This document shows positions 28,235 through 40,819 of a DNA stretch of 64,000 nucleotides, piece by piece (the first letter of the stretch is position 1; each line of letters starts with the position of its first letter). The position numbers and the translations under genes were made by a program. The notes under the pieces were generated by a model that worked only from the letters and a program-made list of their open reading frames with translations, had not been told where the DNA came from and did not search any database. This DNA is from Aphidius gifuensis (taxonomy: Eukaryota; Arthropoda; Insecta; Hymenoptera; Braconidae), in assembly GCF_014905175.1 (NCBI RefSeq), contig NC_057789.1, positions 27,896,555-27,960,554 of the forward strand, written 5' to 3'.

Positions 28235-28740
28235 TAATCCAGACCATCACACCCCATGGGATTCAAACATTACGTAGCGCATTTATGCACCCGGGAAATA
28301 CAGTATAAAAATTTTAAGGGGTGTTCATGGCGCCCCAAAATATTTTCACACCCCCGCCCTGTGATCATACTGTTTTTTGTCCCCTTTTTTTTTTTTTTTT
28401 TTACAGTTCCCTTCTTTAGATGACGTCTGTTTTGTAACTATTTTCCGCTACCGAAGATGTACCCTCTTTCATATATATACCAAGTATGACGGGGTAGATG
28501 GACAATGAGGGTTCACATTATGCCTGTATATATAATAATAATTTTTTTTTTTTTTTTCTTTCCGTATAATCGAAAGGGTCCAGAGTAATTTTCTTGGGGG
28601 TGCGCAACCGACCAAGGCGCCCTTCCCCCCAAATAAAGTGGAAATAACGTGACATACGCCCAGGGATTAAGCGCGGGGGGTGTCGTTAATGGTACTGTGG
28701 TACCCTCTTGAAATATTGTAAGGGAACCCTTCAAATATAT
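28235..28740. other. G/C-run rich island about 1.1 kb from the 29.85-kb recursive site
   Basis: About 500 bp carry repeated G or C runs (ACACCCCATGGG, CACCCGGG, GGCGCCCC, CACACCCCCGCCC, GCGCCCTTCCCCCC, GCGCGGGGGG) interrupted by two T tracts. Codon-free and non-repetitive, it is the most compositionally anomalous stretch of the window. G-runs are known intronic splicing enhancers and such islands can also be enhancers. Neither role is shown here. Confidence 0.4.
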
Positions 28741-28811
28741 AATCGAACAGGTTCAACCGATTTTTATCGCTCGTAAAATAGAAAAATAATAAAAAGAAAA
28801 AAATATATTTC

Positions 28812-28832
28812 TTATTATTATTATTATTATTA
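28812..28832. repeat. (ATT)n microsatellite
   Basis: About seven uninterrupted TTA/ATT units just right of the G/C-run island. Confidence 0.85.
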
Positions 28833-29840
28833 ATAAAAATTAATTAATTTTTTGGTGATAAAAATTTATTAATGTTAATTTTTGAATTTTTAAGAATTAT
28901 TTGTTTATGATAAGTTGGGGAAAATATTGTGTCTTTGTTTATTTTAAATTATTCAACAAAAGAAAACAAACTGTGACGTAGAGATTATATATTTAGTTGA
29001 GATAATTGTAGACTTTATATGCATGTGTAAATATTAGACACAAGTTATCATTTTGATTTACTGTGAAGATAGCAGGTTATCAAATAAAAAAAAAAACAAA
29101 AATTATATTCAGCTTGTATTGTTGTAGACTGTGATTGTGTTACACTACATTATGTATCTTGAGACGCAAGGGGTGTGTATTTTATTCATTTATTCATTGA
29201 ATAATTGTAGGATATGTTAAATCGTATATAGTTGCACAACTAACACATAATCATAAAAAAAAATTATACGATGAATCTATGTGATTAAAAAAAAAAAATA
29301 TATAATGACGTACACGCCCATAATTTCTAACTGTTGTTTTGTTTCAATAAAAATTTATTTTTTCATTTGAAAATATTATTGAAGATTATTACAAGCAAAT
29401 GAAAAAAAAAATGTATGAATAAATCTATGAAAATACTCGAGTTTCTATCCAGGGTTTACACAAAGGTCACGTGTTTATGTGTATATATATACTGTAGCTA
29501 GAAATATATATCGCCACTTTTAATCTTGAAAGTTATCATTTTGATAGGATCAATCGAGCTGCCAGTTACGTTAAAGTTAATTATTATTATTATCGATCAA
29601 ACGAGAGGACCCTTAGCTGAATGGATATTCATGATTTCGATCTTTATGATCGATTTAATAAAACGATATACTTTATACTGATTCGCACTTTACAGTGTCT
29701 ACTAAATTGTTTTTAATTTAAATAAAAAAGTAAATTTTAAACATCAACAAACTGTTAAAAAGAAATATTTTTTTAAACCTATTACTCACTCAATATTTTC
29801 AATTAAATTACATATAAAATAATTGTAACTCCTTGTTTGT

Positions 29841-29870
29841 ACTCACCTGAAAAATAAAAAATAAATTTCA
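29841..29870 (-). promoter_or_regulatory. Zero-length recursive splice site (ratchet point)
   Basis: Read on the minus strand, a long T-rich tract (TTTATTTTTTATTTTT) leads into CAG at 29849-29847. This is followed with no intervening exon by a strong donor GTGAGTAC from base 29846. A 3' splice site directly abutting a 5' splice site is the known signature of recursive splicing in very long insect introns. The upstream exon is spliced here and the donor is regenerated for the next step. It lies on the slit strand, 24.4 kb upstream of the first LRR exon. Use in RNA is inferred. Confidence 0.78.
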
Positions 29871-31809
29871 TTAGTAAAATTAATGACAAATTAAATACTG
29901 ATTGTATAAATTACAAGATATATTTTTATTAATATTAATTTATATCCAGATGATATTATATAGTTTATTAAAATATTAATAAAACTTTTAATAACTATAG
30001 ATAAAATTTTACAAAAACAATCAGTGTTTATGATTGAAACAATCATGATTCTGTGCACATATACAAAATAAGATGACATAATGAGCTTTATCACAAGTTT
30101 CACAATCGCACGTTAATTTAGATTCCAGCATTACATTATCATATAGATGAGTATTTTACGTCTACGCCCGTTATCGGTTAGTAACACATATATACATACT
30201 CAACAAGCTTGCTTGTGAATATACAAACACGACATCAACATCAAAATATATATAATATACAACCCTATATGTATACCCATGGCACGTGTGTTTATATATA
30301 CCCAAAAATCAAATAACATTTGCTGATTAAAAAATTGTAATAACAATAAATATCTTACAATAATAAATAACAATTTTTTTATTCTTTTTATTATATATAC
30401 ATCAAACAATTATTTAAATGAATCCTTTTTTTTTTTTTTTTGTTTTTATTATACTTTAATAATTTTTTATTTTTTTCGTTTAATCTTAATTTGTAAATGA
30501 TATACAAATTTATTTATTTATTTATTATTATTGTAAAATATATTGTTCAATAAAATTTATGATTTAAACTGTTATTTTAAAATTATTTCAATGTGAAATA
30601 TATTTTTTTATTGTATGAAAATTGCACTCAACTGTATAACCAATTTTCATGAAAGCTTCCGACCAAATATATTTCGAATAAAGTGCATGAACAATGTCAC
30701 ACGATTCGACCTTACATTAAGAGGATTTTCCTTTCTTGAAAGAAGTGAAATAAAAAAAAAATAAAATAAAAACTAAAATAATGTCTATCTCTATTTGAAT
30801 GTATATATTATTTTACGTGTGAGTGTTATAATAGTATGTGAATAGGTTTTTGTAATACATATATATAAATGAGAGATCAAGCTGCCCGAGGAAATTCGTT
30901 GTCAGCTTGAAATTCAGCTGTTAATTTCTACTCATGGTTTAAATTGCTCGAGGGTTTCACTTACGCTCATTGATTACAGCGTGTATATACTGTACACGTT
31001 GAAAAAGGGAATTTCAAGTAACGTTAAATTAAAATAAAGAAAGGGAAGTTGGACCCCGTTTATATAGAGTATGCACTGGGCATTGCACACGGGAGTATGT
31101 ATACCTTGTGCACTACTTAAATTAAAGTGTTAGTGAACACGGGCGCTTTACGAATCCATTAGCAAACTGAGGGTGGAAAACTTGCTAGTTCTATATGTCG
31201 AGCAAGCTCTTGTGTCGTGAAGAGTACATCTAGAGTATCTACCCCTATCTCTCTATATATATAGCTTTACTTTTTTTTATTTTTACTCTTTTTTTTAGTT
31301 GAAAAAAAATTAAATATAAAAAAATAAAAATGAGAAAAAGATTTCGAGAATAATCTATAGAAGTATTGATTTCAATTTTCAAGCCTTCATGCTCTTTTTT
31401 TTATTCAAATATTATTTAATCTCTAGATAATTATCCTGATAATTTTCCATCAAATTTATAAAGCTATTTTGTTATTTTTTAAATTTAATTTTCTTGTTTG
31501 TATAGAGAATAAAAATTCAGTATATATTTTTCGTCAAATAAAATAAAAAAATTCAGAATAACAACACCTATGTTACATACCAGATATTCAATATTTATAT
31601 TCAGTTACATTTAGAAAAAAAAAATCACAGCTATAACTTCAACAGACATTTGAATTTTCCCTATATTTGATTTTTAAAAAACCACAAATATTTACTATGC
31701 ATAAATACGACCATGAAAAAAAATAAAAAACCGATAAAATACAGAAATAAATAAACAAAAATGTAAAATTAAAAAGAACAACGTGGAAAAAAAATAAAAT
31801 GAATAAATA
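29871..31809. other. Intron segment left of the foldback element
   Basis: This is A+T-rich intronic sequence with no supported gene. A stretch at about 31010-31250 is less repetitive and richer in G+C and may be a conserved element. Donor-like GTAAGT on the minus strand near 30966 has no convincing exon attached. Confidence 0.5.
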
Positions 31810-31818
31810 TATATGAAG
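31810..31818. repeat. Target-site duplication, left copy (9 bp)
   Basis: TATATGAAG directly precedes the left end of the foldback element. The identical 9-mer follows its right end at 33798-33806. A perfect 9-bp duplication is the length known for Foldback and Mutator-like elements. Confidence 0.9.
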
Positions 31819-32600
31819 ACGTCCCAAAAGTTAGCAAACCAATATAGGCACAAACGATTGTAAATAGTACTGAAATTTTATCCTTTTTTTCTGAGTTATT
31901 TTTCAGTGCAACCCGCGATTTCCGTGCTCTTATATATTTTTTTTATGTAATGTTATTGAACTTTAACTCAATTAAACTTTGAATAATCAACCGATTGACA
32001 CGTAATATGGCTCAAATTATATGTACTTTTATGTGTTTTATTCATGTATATAAATATATAAATATTTTTATAACCCTTTTAATTAATTTTTTATTTTTTT
32101 ATGCAGTGTTGTACCTTGCTTTTAACAAGTCAGCACAACTTTTTAATAATTAACCCATTGACATCTTATATGGCTCAAAATTATGAGCTATTTATGTGTT
32201 TATTTTGTATGTATATATAATTTTTTATTAACCCTTAATTAATTTTTATTTTTGTGTGTTTGTTTAAATTTAGTCAACACAACTTTTCAATAATCAACGA
32301 TTGACATGATGACGCTCAGATTATGTGCTTTTATTTTAGTATATATAAATAATTTTTCATTAACCCAAATTATTTTTTTTTATGCAGTATTTGCCAGCAA
32401 ATTCAAGTCGCACAACTTTAATAATCAACCGATCAACATGAAATGACGCTCGAATTCGTTTGATGTTTTTTATTCTATGCTATAAATATATATATTTTTT
32501 AAATTATCTTTTTAATTAATTTTTTTATTTTGTAATCATTGTGCCAGCTTTAACTCAAGTCAGCACAACCAATAATAATCAACCGATTGACGAAAAAATC
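31819..32600 (+). repeat. Left arm of foldback element: five subrepeats
   Basis: The core motif (consensus AATCAACCGATTGACATG) occurs near 31985, 32148, 32292, 32423 and 32577, a spacing of about 131-163 bp. Each unit also carries GTCAGCACAAC-like sequence before the core and a TTAACCCTTTTAATTAATTT-like stretch after it. The copies are clearly diverged, so the array is old or under weak homogenisation. Confidence 0.85.
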
Positions 32601-32699
32601 TACGATATATGACTGACTTTTGATATGGTGCTGTGAATATATTTGTTATAGTGGAATAAAGATTAAAAAAAAAACCCGAATAGGCTAAAGTTACTCGTT

Positions 32700-33797
32700 C
32701 AATGTAAACAATTTTTATTATATACGTAGAATAAAAACACATAAATAACACATAATTCTAAGCTTCATTGTAATTGGTTGATATTAAAATATGAAAAGCT
32801 TCAGCAATTTATTTCAGTTACATAAAAATTAAAAGTTATAAAAAATTTTATACATAGAATAAAAAACATAACTCATTTACGAGACTATATTTATATCGAT
32901 CGGTTAAGTATTATTTGCTAGCACATAGCTGACAATAAAATCAAAATATTAAAGGTTAATTAATAAAAAATTATTCATATACATAGAATAAAAAACATAT
33001 TTTTAAAATCCCATCTATGTCAATAATATTATCAAAAGTTGTGTGATAAAATTAAACTGGCACAACACTCACAAAAATATAAAATTAATTAAAAGGGTTA
33101 ATGAAAAAAAAAATTATTGATATAGGTAGAATGAAACACATAAAAAGCACATAATTTTGGGCTATATTACATATCAATCCTTGTTTATTAAAAAAAGTTG
33201 TGCTGACTTGAGTTAAAGCTGTGCACATTGCATAAAAATAAAATTAATTAAAAGGGTTAAAAAAAGAAAAAATTATTTATATACATAGAATAAAAACACT
33301 AAAAAGCACATAATTTTGGGCCATATGCATGTCAATCGGTTGATTATTAAAAGAGTTGTGCTTAAATTTGCTGTACAACACACATAAAAAATAAAATTAT
33401 TAAAGGGTTGAAAAATTATTCGTAGACTAAAAACACAAAAAGCACATAATTTTAAAGCATTACATGTCAATCGGTTATTATTAAAAGTTGTGCTGATGAA
33501 TTAAAGCTGGCACAACATTGCATAAAATAAAAAATTAATTAAAAAGGGTTAATAAAAATATATTTATACATAGAATAAAACACATAAAAACCAGAAATTT
33601 TGAGCCATATTACGTGTCGATCGGTTAATTATTGAAAAGTTGATGACAAGTTTAACTGGCACAACATTGCATAAAAAAAAATATATAAGAGCACAAAAAT
33701 CGCGAGTTGCACTCAAAAATAACACAAAAAGAGCATAAAATTCCAGTGCTATTTATAATCGTTTGTGCTCATATTGGTTTGCTAACTTTTGGGACGT
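32700..33797 (-). repeat. Right arm of foldback element: seven inverted subrepeats
   Basis: The complementary core (CATGTCAATCGGTTGATT-like) occurs near 32768, 32895, 33016, 33172, 33330, 33465 and 33615, so there are seven units against five in the left arm. The innermost three are the most degraded. Units contain AAAAAGCACATAATTTTGGG and TACATAGAATAAAAACAC, the inverse complements of left-arm segments. The middle ~100 bp (about 32600-32700) matches neither arm and is the spacer. Confidence 0.82.
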
Positions 33798-33806
33798 TAT
33801 ATGAAG
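33798..33806. repeat. Target-site duplication, right copy (9 bp)
   Basis: TATATGAAG immediately follows the right terminus of the foldback element and is identical to 31810-31818. Confidence 0.9.
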
Positions 33807-34772
33807 CATTTAAAATAAAAAAAAAAAAAGAAAAATATAACTAAAGCGTATTTATGATTTTCATATGAATACACACCAGGAAATTGAGTCTCGGTTGAAA
33901 ATGTAAAAACTGATTGATCTCATATACACGAGATTTCATTCGTTCGTATATATTTATTTTCTCATGGCGCTTATCTATTATATGCACCAAAGCTGAATTC
34001 TTTCCTGATTTTTAAACTTTTTTTTTGTTTTTTTTTTTGCTGATGTATATTTTGTTCTCTCTGTGAATTTGCCTCTCTGTGCATTGAAAAACGAAAAGAA
34101 GAAAAAAAAAGAGGTACACACCATTACTTTTATATACTCGAGTTTATACTGTGAATGGGGTTGAAAACCAATCTCCCCCCTAGATCTTTTATATTCTATC
34201 TTTGTCGTTTTCTCCGGAGGCTAAGTGAACAGTTGGTGTGCAAAAAATAAAAATAAAAACCACTCGGTTGCTCTATGTGGCTGCTTCATTCGCGGCAACA
34301 ACACAACCACCACACCACCACAACCGTCAAGGATTCAAGCTACCGTTTCAGATAGCATCTTTTATTCCACTTCGACCACACATGCATAGAAAGATGAGGC
34401 CCTGAGGAAAAATTTTGTCTCATACATACACAGTTTGTGTATGTTAACATATACATTTAAATGTTTTCTCATGAATTTTCACACTATCTCTTCCACAAAC
34501 ACACATCTAAAAAAAAAAAAAAAATATATAAAATCTTCTTCCGTTTGAAATTTGTGAAGCGATCTTTGATTTAATCGCATCTTTTATACGAATGAAAAGC
34601 TTTATAACCACTACAAAAATATATACATCTTATATGCATATAATTGTAAAGATTTAAAAATGATGTTATAAAAACACACACAGGTGGTCTATGTCTTTGT
34701 ATAAATAAAGTTTTTAAAAATGCCAATTGTTATAATTATTTGTAATTATTTAAATTATAAATCAGGTTTTTC

Positions 34773-34817
34773 TTTGATGTATATATTATCAAGCACAATA
34801 TATTTATATACATCAAA
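34773..34817 (-). other. Stem-loop carrying a miR-218-like 11-mer in its loop
   Basis: A perfect 13-bp inverted repeat (TTTGATGTATATA at 34773-34785 and its complement at 34805-34817) encloses a 19-nt loop. On the minus strand the loop contains TTGTGCTTGAT (34798-34788), identical to the first 11 nt of miR-218. In vertebrates miR-218 genes lie in introns of SLIT2 and SLIT3. The 11-mer sits in the loop and not in a ~22-bp stem, so this is not a proper pre-miRNA. Confidence 0.15.
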
Positions 34818-37800
34818 TATTTTCAATGCTGAAATGTATGCATGAATTTTGTCAAGAAGCTGAAGCGCCACGAGACAACATTTTCAATAAGTTAATGTCA
34901 TTATGGTATAAGGATTATGCAAATTTTCTCGTTATCCATCTTGGCGTCACTGCAGGCAAAAGCAAGCGTCTTGTACTCTTGTTGCTTTTGTTTATAATGC
35001 TTAAAGTATGAACGTTGAAAATATCTGCTCAACATTTAAAGCTATAACATTGTGGAAAGTTAAAGACATTAATCATTCAGCAATTTCAAATGTCTTATCT
35101 TGAATATATCTAACCAATGAAATAATATTTTTTCAAAATAATTATTATCAATATTATAATGACACATAATATACATTATTAAACTGAATTGTGTTTTTTA
35201 AAATATCATAAAATGTGTCACATTAAAATAAATAATAAAATATATCAAAAAAACAACAAGGCTATATGTATTATTTTGTATATGAAGAGCATTATTATTG
35301 TGTCGTAATAAATTAAAGTTGCTTGCCCAAAATATAATTCTCAACATTTATTGGAGAGTTTAGTGCAAGTTCACATACGATACATCATATCAGACAAAAG
35401 GGGGAAAATATATATATTATTTTTCACTCATACATTTATGTGTTAGACACTTCAGAATGACGAACGACAATTGGTCTGTAAAATTTATGAACTTGGTTAA
35501 ACAAAATATAAAATTAATTTAACTGAGTTGAAGTGGTCAATTGAATATAATTAATTTATGATATTAATGAGAAGCACAAATAAAAAACTAACAGGAAAAA
35601 ATTTACGTGTCAAAATCATTGACACAATTCATTGGATATTAAATTTAATTATTTATTAGTTTTAAAAATGTATTTTTATTGAGAGCATATTACATCATCA
35701 ATTATATGTCGACAAAGTTGGCTGGTTAATCTTACGAGAGCTCGAGATTTTTACAAATGACTTATGTAAATGATTAACTGTGTATAAAAACTGAAGATAA
35801 AAAAATTAAGAAAAAAAAAAAAAAGAAGGGTATATAAAGTATTAAGAAGAGTGACATAAAAAAGATGAAGGAGATTGAATTTTTCTTTGCAGGTTAAGCC
35901 TTGGGATGAATATCAGAGGAAATTTGTTTCTGTCAGCACGTGAGTATAAAAAGTCACTGGATAAATTCAGATAGCTAAACGATATAGATGAAGTATTAAA
36001 TAATTTTTTTTTCAAAATAAAAATAAAAAAAATCATATCGTTTAAATTAATATCAATTTTATAAAAATCATAAATCTTTTAAAACTTGTCATTCAAAAAA
36101 AAAAAAAAAAGTTTTTACATAAAGTTGAATAAATATTAAATAAAATTTTTAAAAAAATAAATGAATCCATCAAAATGAATTTGTAAAAATTAGTACACTT
36201 GTTTTATTTAACTAGTGTATTATTTTTCGTGGCTCACTTGTACAATATGTCATGAATAAATGTGTACTCATAAATCATTTTACTTAACGATCATAGGGAG
36301 TGTATGTAATATACTATAGATTTACACAGCAAAACTTTCAAACCGTGTAAATAGAATGCGTGTGGGGGTTGTTGTAATAAGCCACAATGTATCATAATGT
36401 CATATACATATACAATACCAAAGAACGAGTATATTATCTTCAAGTTAATACAACTGTACACACCATTAAAAAAATTAAAAACTTCACAACGTCAGTAAAC
36501 AAAAAAGGAAAAAGAAATATTTAAAATATTACTTCATCGTTAGTATATGATTGTTGAAAAGTAAAAAAAAAAAAAAGAAGGGCGTTTCCACAAATACATA
36601 CATTTTTTTTTCTATTTTGTTGACAAATTATCATGAATAAATTATAGTAATAAACTATAATCAACAACGTCATGTGTAATAATAAAATAAATAGCTCGTA
36701 GACCATGTGAGATAATTAAAAAAAATTATTATTAAGATGTAGTTGAGAATGATTTATACATAGATAAATCAACAAAGCTATTGGCACTTTGTCCAATGAT
36801 AACCATCGACATGTATTTTATTTTAAAATATTATTATTGCTATTTTAAATGTGTGTTGTTCAATCAAGTGTCTGTCATTGTAACTTCAATTATCCTTTAG
36901 TATAAATAGATAATTGAATTTAAAGCTTTTTGCTAAACATCAATAAAATGAGTGTAGAATTCATTGGATGTATATTACCCTTGCTGAAGATGTATCCTGA
37001 GGCTCCAATCAAGGTGGTATTCAATGTGCTTGTTATATTATTCGCGTTCACAATTCTCCCTTCTATATCTATCTTTATACAACTCGTGTATATTTTTACA
37101 CATCGATAAGTTCATTATCGTGTATACATAAAAGTACTCCATGTATTTATGAAGATATATATTTTATACAATATTTATTTAATATTGTATTTATATTTAA
37201 TAAACAAACATGCATTTAAATAAATCATTAATAAACACATTATTTGATATTTTTATGAGCATGGTTTTGCAAGTAATTTTTTAAATTTAATATTGTGTAA
37301 ACTGTTTAAATATTAATTTAAAATTTAATCATTTCAGTTTTATTTTTATAAAGAGAATAAATTTATTATGAAAATGAATTTGATGATGATTATGATAGTA
37401 TTGAAATTTGAGAGTGTTGAATTGATACAATCGTTGAATTTAGAGCGTTGATTTCACGAGTGTGATAGGATTTGTGAAGAGGGTTCATATCATAGTCGTA
37501 CATCAAACACATGTCAATGTAAATTTCAAATATTGAATATTGTTAAAAAACTTGAGAATATATATTTGAGTATGAATCAAGCATATCTGTAATTTTATTT
37601 TTTATTATTTTTTTTCACGATTGATTTATTAAATAATAAAATTTTTTATTTTCATTTCTCATATCACGCGTGTTTTTTACATGTCGTCAATGAATTGGCA
37701 TTGAGTGGGGTATGTTTGAAGCAGAGAAGGGTAATTTGATAGACGCCAAAAACGAACGACCACTGTTGTCAATCCAACTAGTGCGTATTCTGACAGATGC

Positions 37801-38289
37801 AATAATTTCAAAATGTCATATACGCTGCGACGATTTTTTTTTTTTTTTATTTGTTCAAGTATACAGATAAAATTTAAAAAATAATAAAAAACGAATAAAA
37901 AATGCATGCTTTCACTCCACACTCCAATAACGATATATATATATTTTATTTTTTTTTTTTTTTATGATTTTTATGATTATTTTAAATAATATTTGATTTT
38001 AGCTTCGAAATTTTGGATGAATTCATTTAAAATAGTAATCACTTTTAAGCATTTTTTAATTAAATACGAGGGAAATAAAAATAACCATTGAAAAATGAAA
38101 CAAAAAAAAAAAAAAAAAATATAGGGGGTGAGATTAAAAGCATAAAATGATTTAAAATTATTATTTGATTTTATTTATTTTATTTTAGAAACTCGATACG
38201 GTCAGATAGTCAAACTTTATCCGGATTGTTGATTCGTTTTTTTTTTTTTTTTTCTTTTTTGTACATATTTTATTTTTTTGCTTTTACAT

Positions 38290-38460
38290 TTTATACGTCC
38301 ACGTTAAAATGCACCCCAACGAATGATGGGGTGTAAGCACACCCTACAGTGGCTGTCGTCGTTTTCGTCGTATATTCGTAGTTGTCTGGTAGTGCTCCCG
38401 GGGGCTAGGGAGTGCCAGGATAATTCTGTTTTAGTTTCGCATTACATTTCGATAGACGTT
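38290..38460. other. G+C-richer island with a short hairpin
   Basis: This is non-repetitive sequence containing CACCCCA (38312-38318) paired with TGGGGTG (38327-38333) across an 8-nt loop. CCCGGGGGCTAGGG lies about 70 bp further on. No coding function is recognised. Confidence 0.25.
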
Positions 38461-40819
38461 GAAAGACTGAAGAAAAAAAAAGGAAAAAAAATAAAAGAGG
38501 AATGAGATAAAATGGCATAGTATGGAGACCAGTTTTAGTCTTATACACCCTGTACATATATTATATATATAAACTTAACTATATTCTCCATAATATACAT
38601 AAGAAACTCAAACAGTATTTCCTTTTCTTCGTCACTTGAACTTGTTGAAAAGTCTCATCTACTTGTTTAACATGTATATATGTATTACCAATACCATCAT
38701 TTTAACTCGACTATTCTCAAGCCCAATTCACCTTCAGGCAACTCACAAATGAAGCCGAGTAAAAATAAAAATTTGACTAATGCAATCTCAAATGCTAAGA
38801 AGCCACTCAATGTACGTTTTCCTTGCTATATTGTAAAATCTATTACCTTTATTTTACTTCAACCCCTCTGTGATAATTTTTTTTTTATTTCTTTGTTCTT
38901 TCTTTTCTTTTTTTTTTTTTTTTTTGACATCTAAAACACAACATTCACTATTTTTTTATTTTTTCTCATTGTCAATAAGAACACATTGTATTTATTGTCC
39001 TTATTTTGAACCAAGTAAATCAAGCTTTTTTTTTTTTTTTACATCTATCAATGAATTTATATATTTTGATTTTTTAAATGTGAATAATTTTTTATTTATT
39101 CGAATGTTTATTGTATTTATACTTTTACGAGATATGGTAAAATGCGTTGAAATCCTTTTGGTTAAAGCCGTCTGCAATCTTGAGATTTTATCACAAACAA
39201 CTCAACGGGAGACTTCGTCCACTATTTTTTTTCTATGCTTTTTATCCAGATTTCAATCTACTTCAGTCTTTCCATTAAAATATTTTTATGAATTTAAAAA
39301 AAAAAAGATATTTTTTTCTTTTAAATTTATAAACACTAAATAAATAAATATTATTTTGTAATTTATTTAATTATAATTACATATTTTAGTTTTAATATAA
39401 AATTATTTTGTGGAATTTTTTCAAGTTATTTTTTCGAGTTATTATTATTGAGAAAAAAAAAATTATTTGTTGTTAGTGTGAGACACGTTGGCAGTGTATA
39501 CAAAATAAAAAAAAATTGAAAATAAACTTGAGAATATAATGAAGCATCAAGACTGATTTACAATACTTCCAGTGTTCAACCAATTTGTCAAGGTGGTCCA
39601 CTTGCATTTTAATTACAAACATTTCTTCCCCTTTTTATGAAACGTGATCCTGTTTTTTTTTTTAAATTTATTTTTTCATTTTCTTATCGCAATCTCAGTC
39701 AGAAACGAGATTATTCATTTCCCTTGGTGATGTTGATATCTATTGTCAAGTGTCATAAAAAGATATTGCAATGCAAATTATTATTTTCAGAATATTATAT
39801 ATCATTTTTTTTTTTATTCTAGCTAAATTTAATATTTTATTATTGCTCTCAAGAGTAATGTATTATTTCTACTTTACCATTGCAATTTAAATAGAGGAAA
39901 AAAATATTTAAAAAGAGATATGGTTTTATAAAAGAGTTTATTTATTTGTAGATTTGAAAAAAAGATATCAAAGTATATATTGAAAGATTTTTTAAAGATG
40001 AAGTTATTCAGCTACATTTTGTAAAATATATTTTAGCTTCATTTTGTCTCGACTGATTTTTTATTTTCATTTAAATATTCAAGGTAAAAGTCTCAACTGA
40101 AGCGTAAATCTTTACGTCCGACTAAAAACGAGTTGAACTACTTATCTTTCTACTTTTCTCATTGAATTATTTTTTTTTTTTTGCTGTTGTTTCTATTTAT
40201 TTTTTTCTGTCTCAAGTATTTTACTTGTAACTTTGTAGTATTCACCTTTTTCACTAATAAAATATCTTTAAGTAAAATATTTGTATACTTCATGTCTCAT
40301 TTTACACTATTTAAATGAAATTTTTTATGAAAAAAATATACACCAGTTTCTTTCACGTTTAAATATTTTTGTTGTTGTCATTTTATTCTTGCACAAACTC
40401 TACGAGCTTTACCATGTAATCCCAGCTGTGTGGCACGTATGTGAGTCATACGCAGAAAATTTATGAGACCCTCGTTGAAATAATCCACAGGATTATCCAT
40501 CTATCTTTGTTTTTTTTTTTTTCTCTATTTTTTTCTCTCATTTTTCACCCTCTATACTCAAAGCGAATACACGCATCGTTATATAATATCTATAAAGTCA
40601 TATAAATTTTTTTTTTTTATTTTGAATTGCATATACACTCTTCTGGACGTAGAGTTATATACCGATTATTGGTTATTCGTAGAACAGCCTGACGTTAGAC
40701 ACCCTATCCTTTAATTATACGCATGATTAATCGGCTTTATTTTGTTCATAAATGTCACTCACACGTGGCTCAAAACATTTTTATAGATCCATCATTTAAT
40801 GTAATTATTATACATAATA

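Larger units (their letters stand above)
5444..29840. other. Intron segment between first LRR exon and the 29.85-kb recursive site
   Basis: This 24.4-kb segment would be removed last if the site at 29846/29847 is used. It is almost entirely A+T-rich low-complexity sequence with (A)n, (T)n and (TA)n tracts. Islands of ordinary complexity occur near 5808-5875, 10395-10690, 12430-12600, 13790-13960, 17365-17480, 18630-18735, 21540-21725 and 26985-28740. No gene is supported. Confidence 0.6.
31819..33797. mobile_element. Non-autonomous foldback DNA transposon with subrepeat-built inverted arms
   Basis: The element is 1979 bp. Its left end begins ACGTCCCAAAAGTTAGCAAA and its right end is the inverse complement of the same 20 bases. 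The outer ~65 bp of the two ends differ at only about six positions. Inward, each arm consists of degenerate repeats of about 130-165 bp carrying a core like AATCAACCGATTGACATG followed by GGCTCAAAATTATGTG. Copies are direct in the left arm and inverted in the right arm. A perfect 9-bp target-site duplication flanks it. No transposase frame is present, so it would need a partner in trans. The long, internally repetitive inverted arms and 9-bp duplication match the Foldback / Mutator-like (MULE) style of element; the superfamily is inferred, since no protein is available. It has not visibly disturbed slit exons. Confidence 0.9.

Noticed and set aside
38870..39343. Plus-strand open frame of 157 codons
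   Set aside because: It is a Phe/Ser/Leu-rich translation of T homopolymers with no domain.
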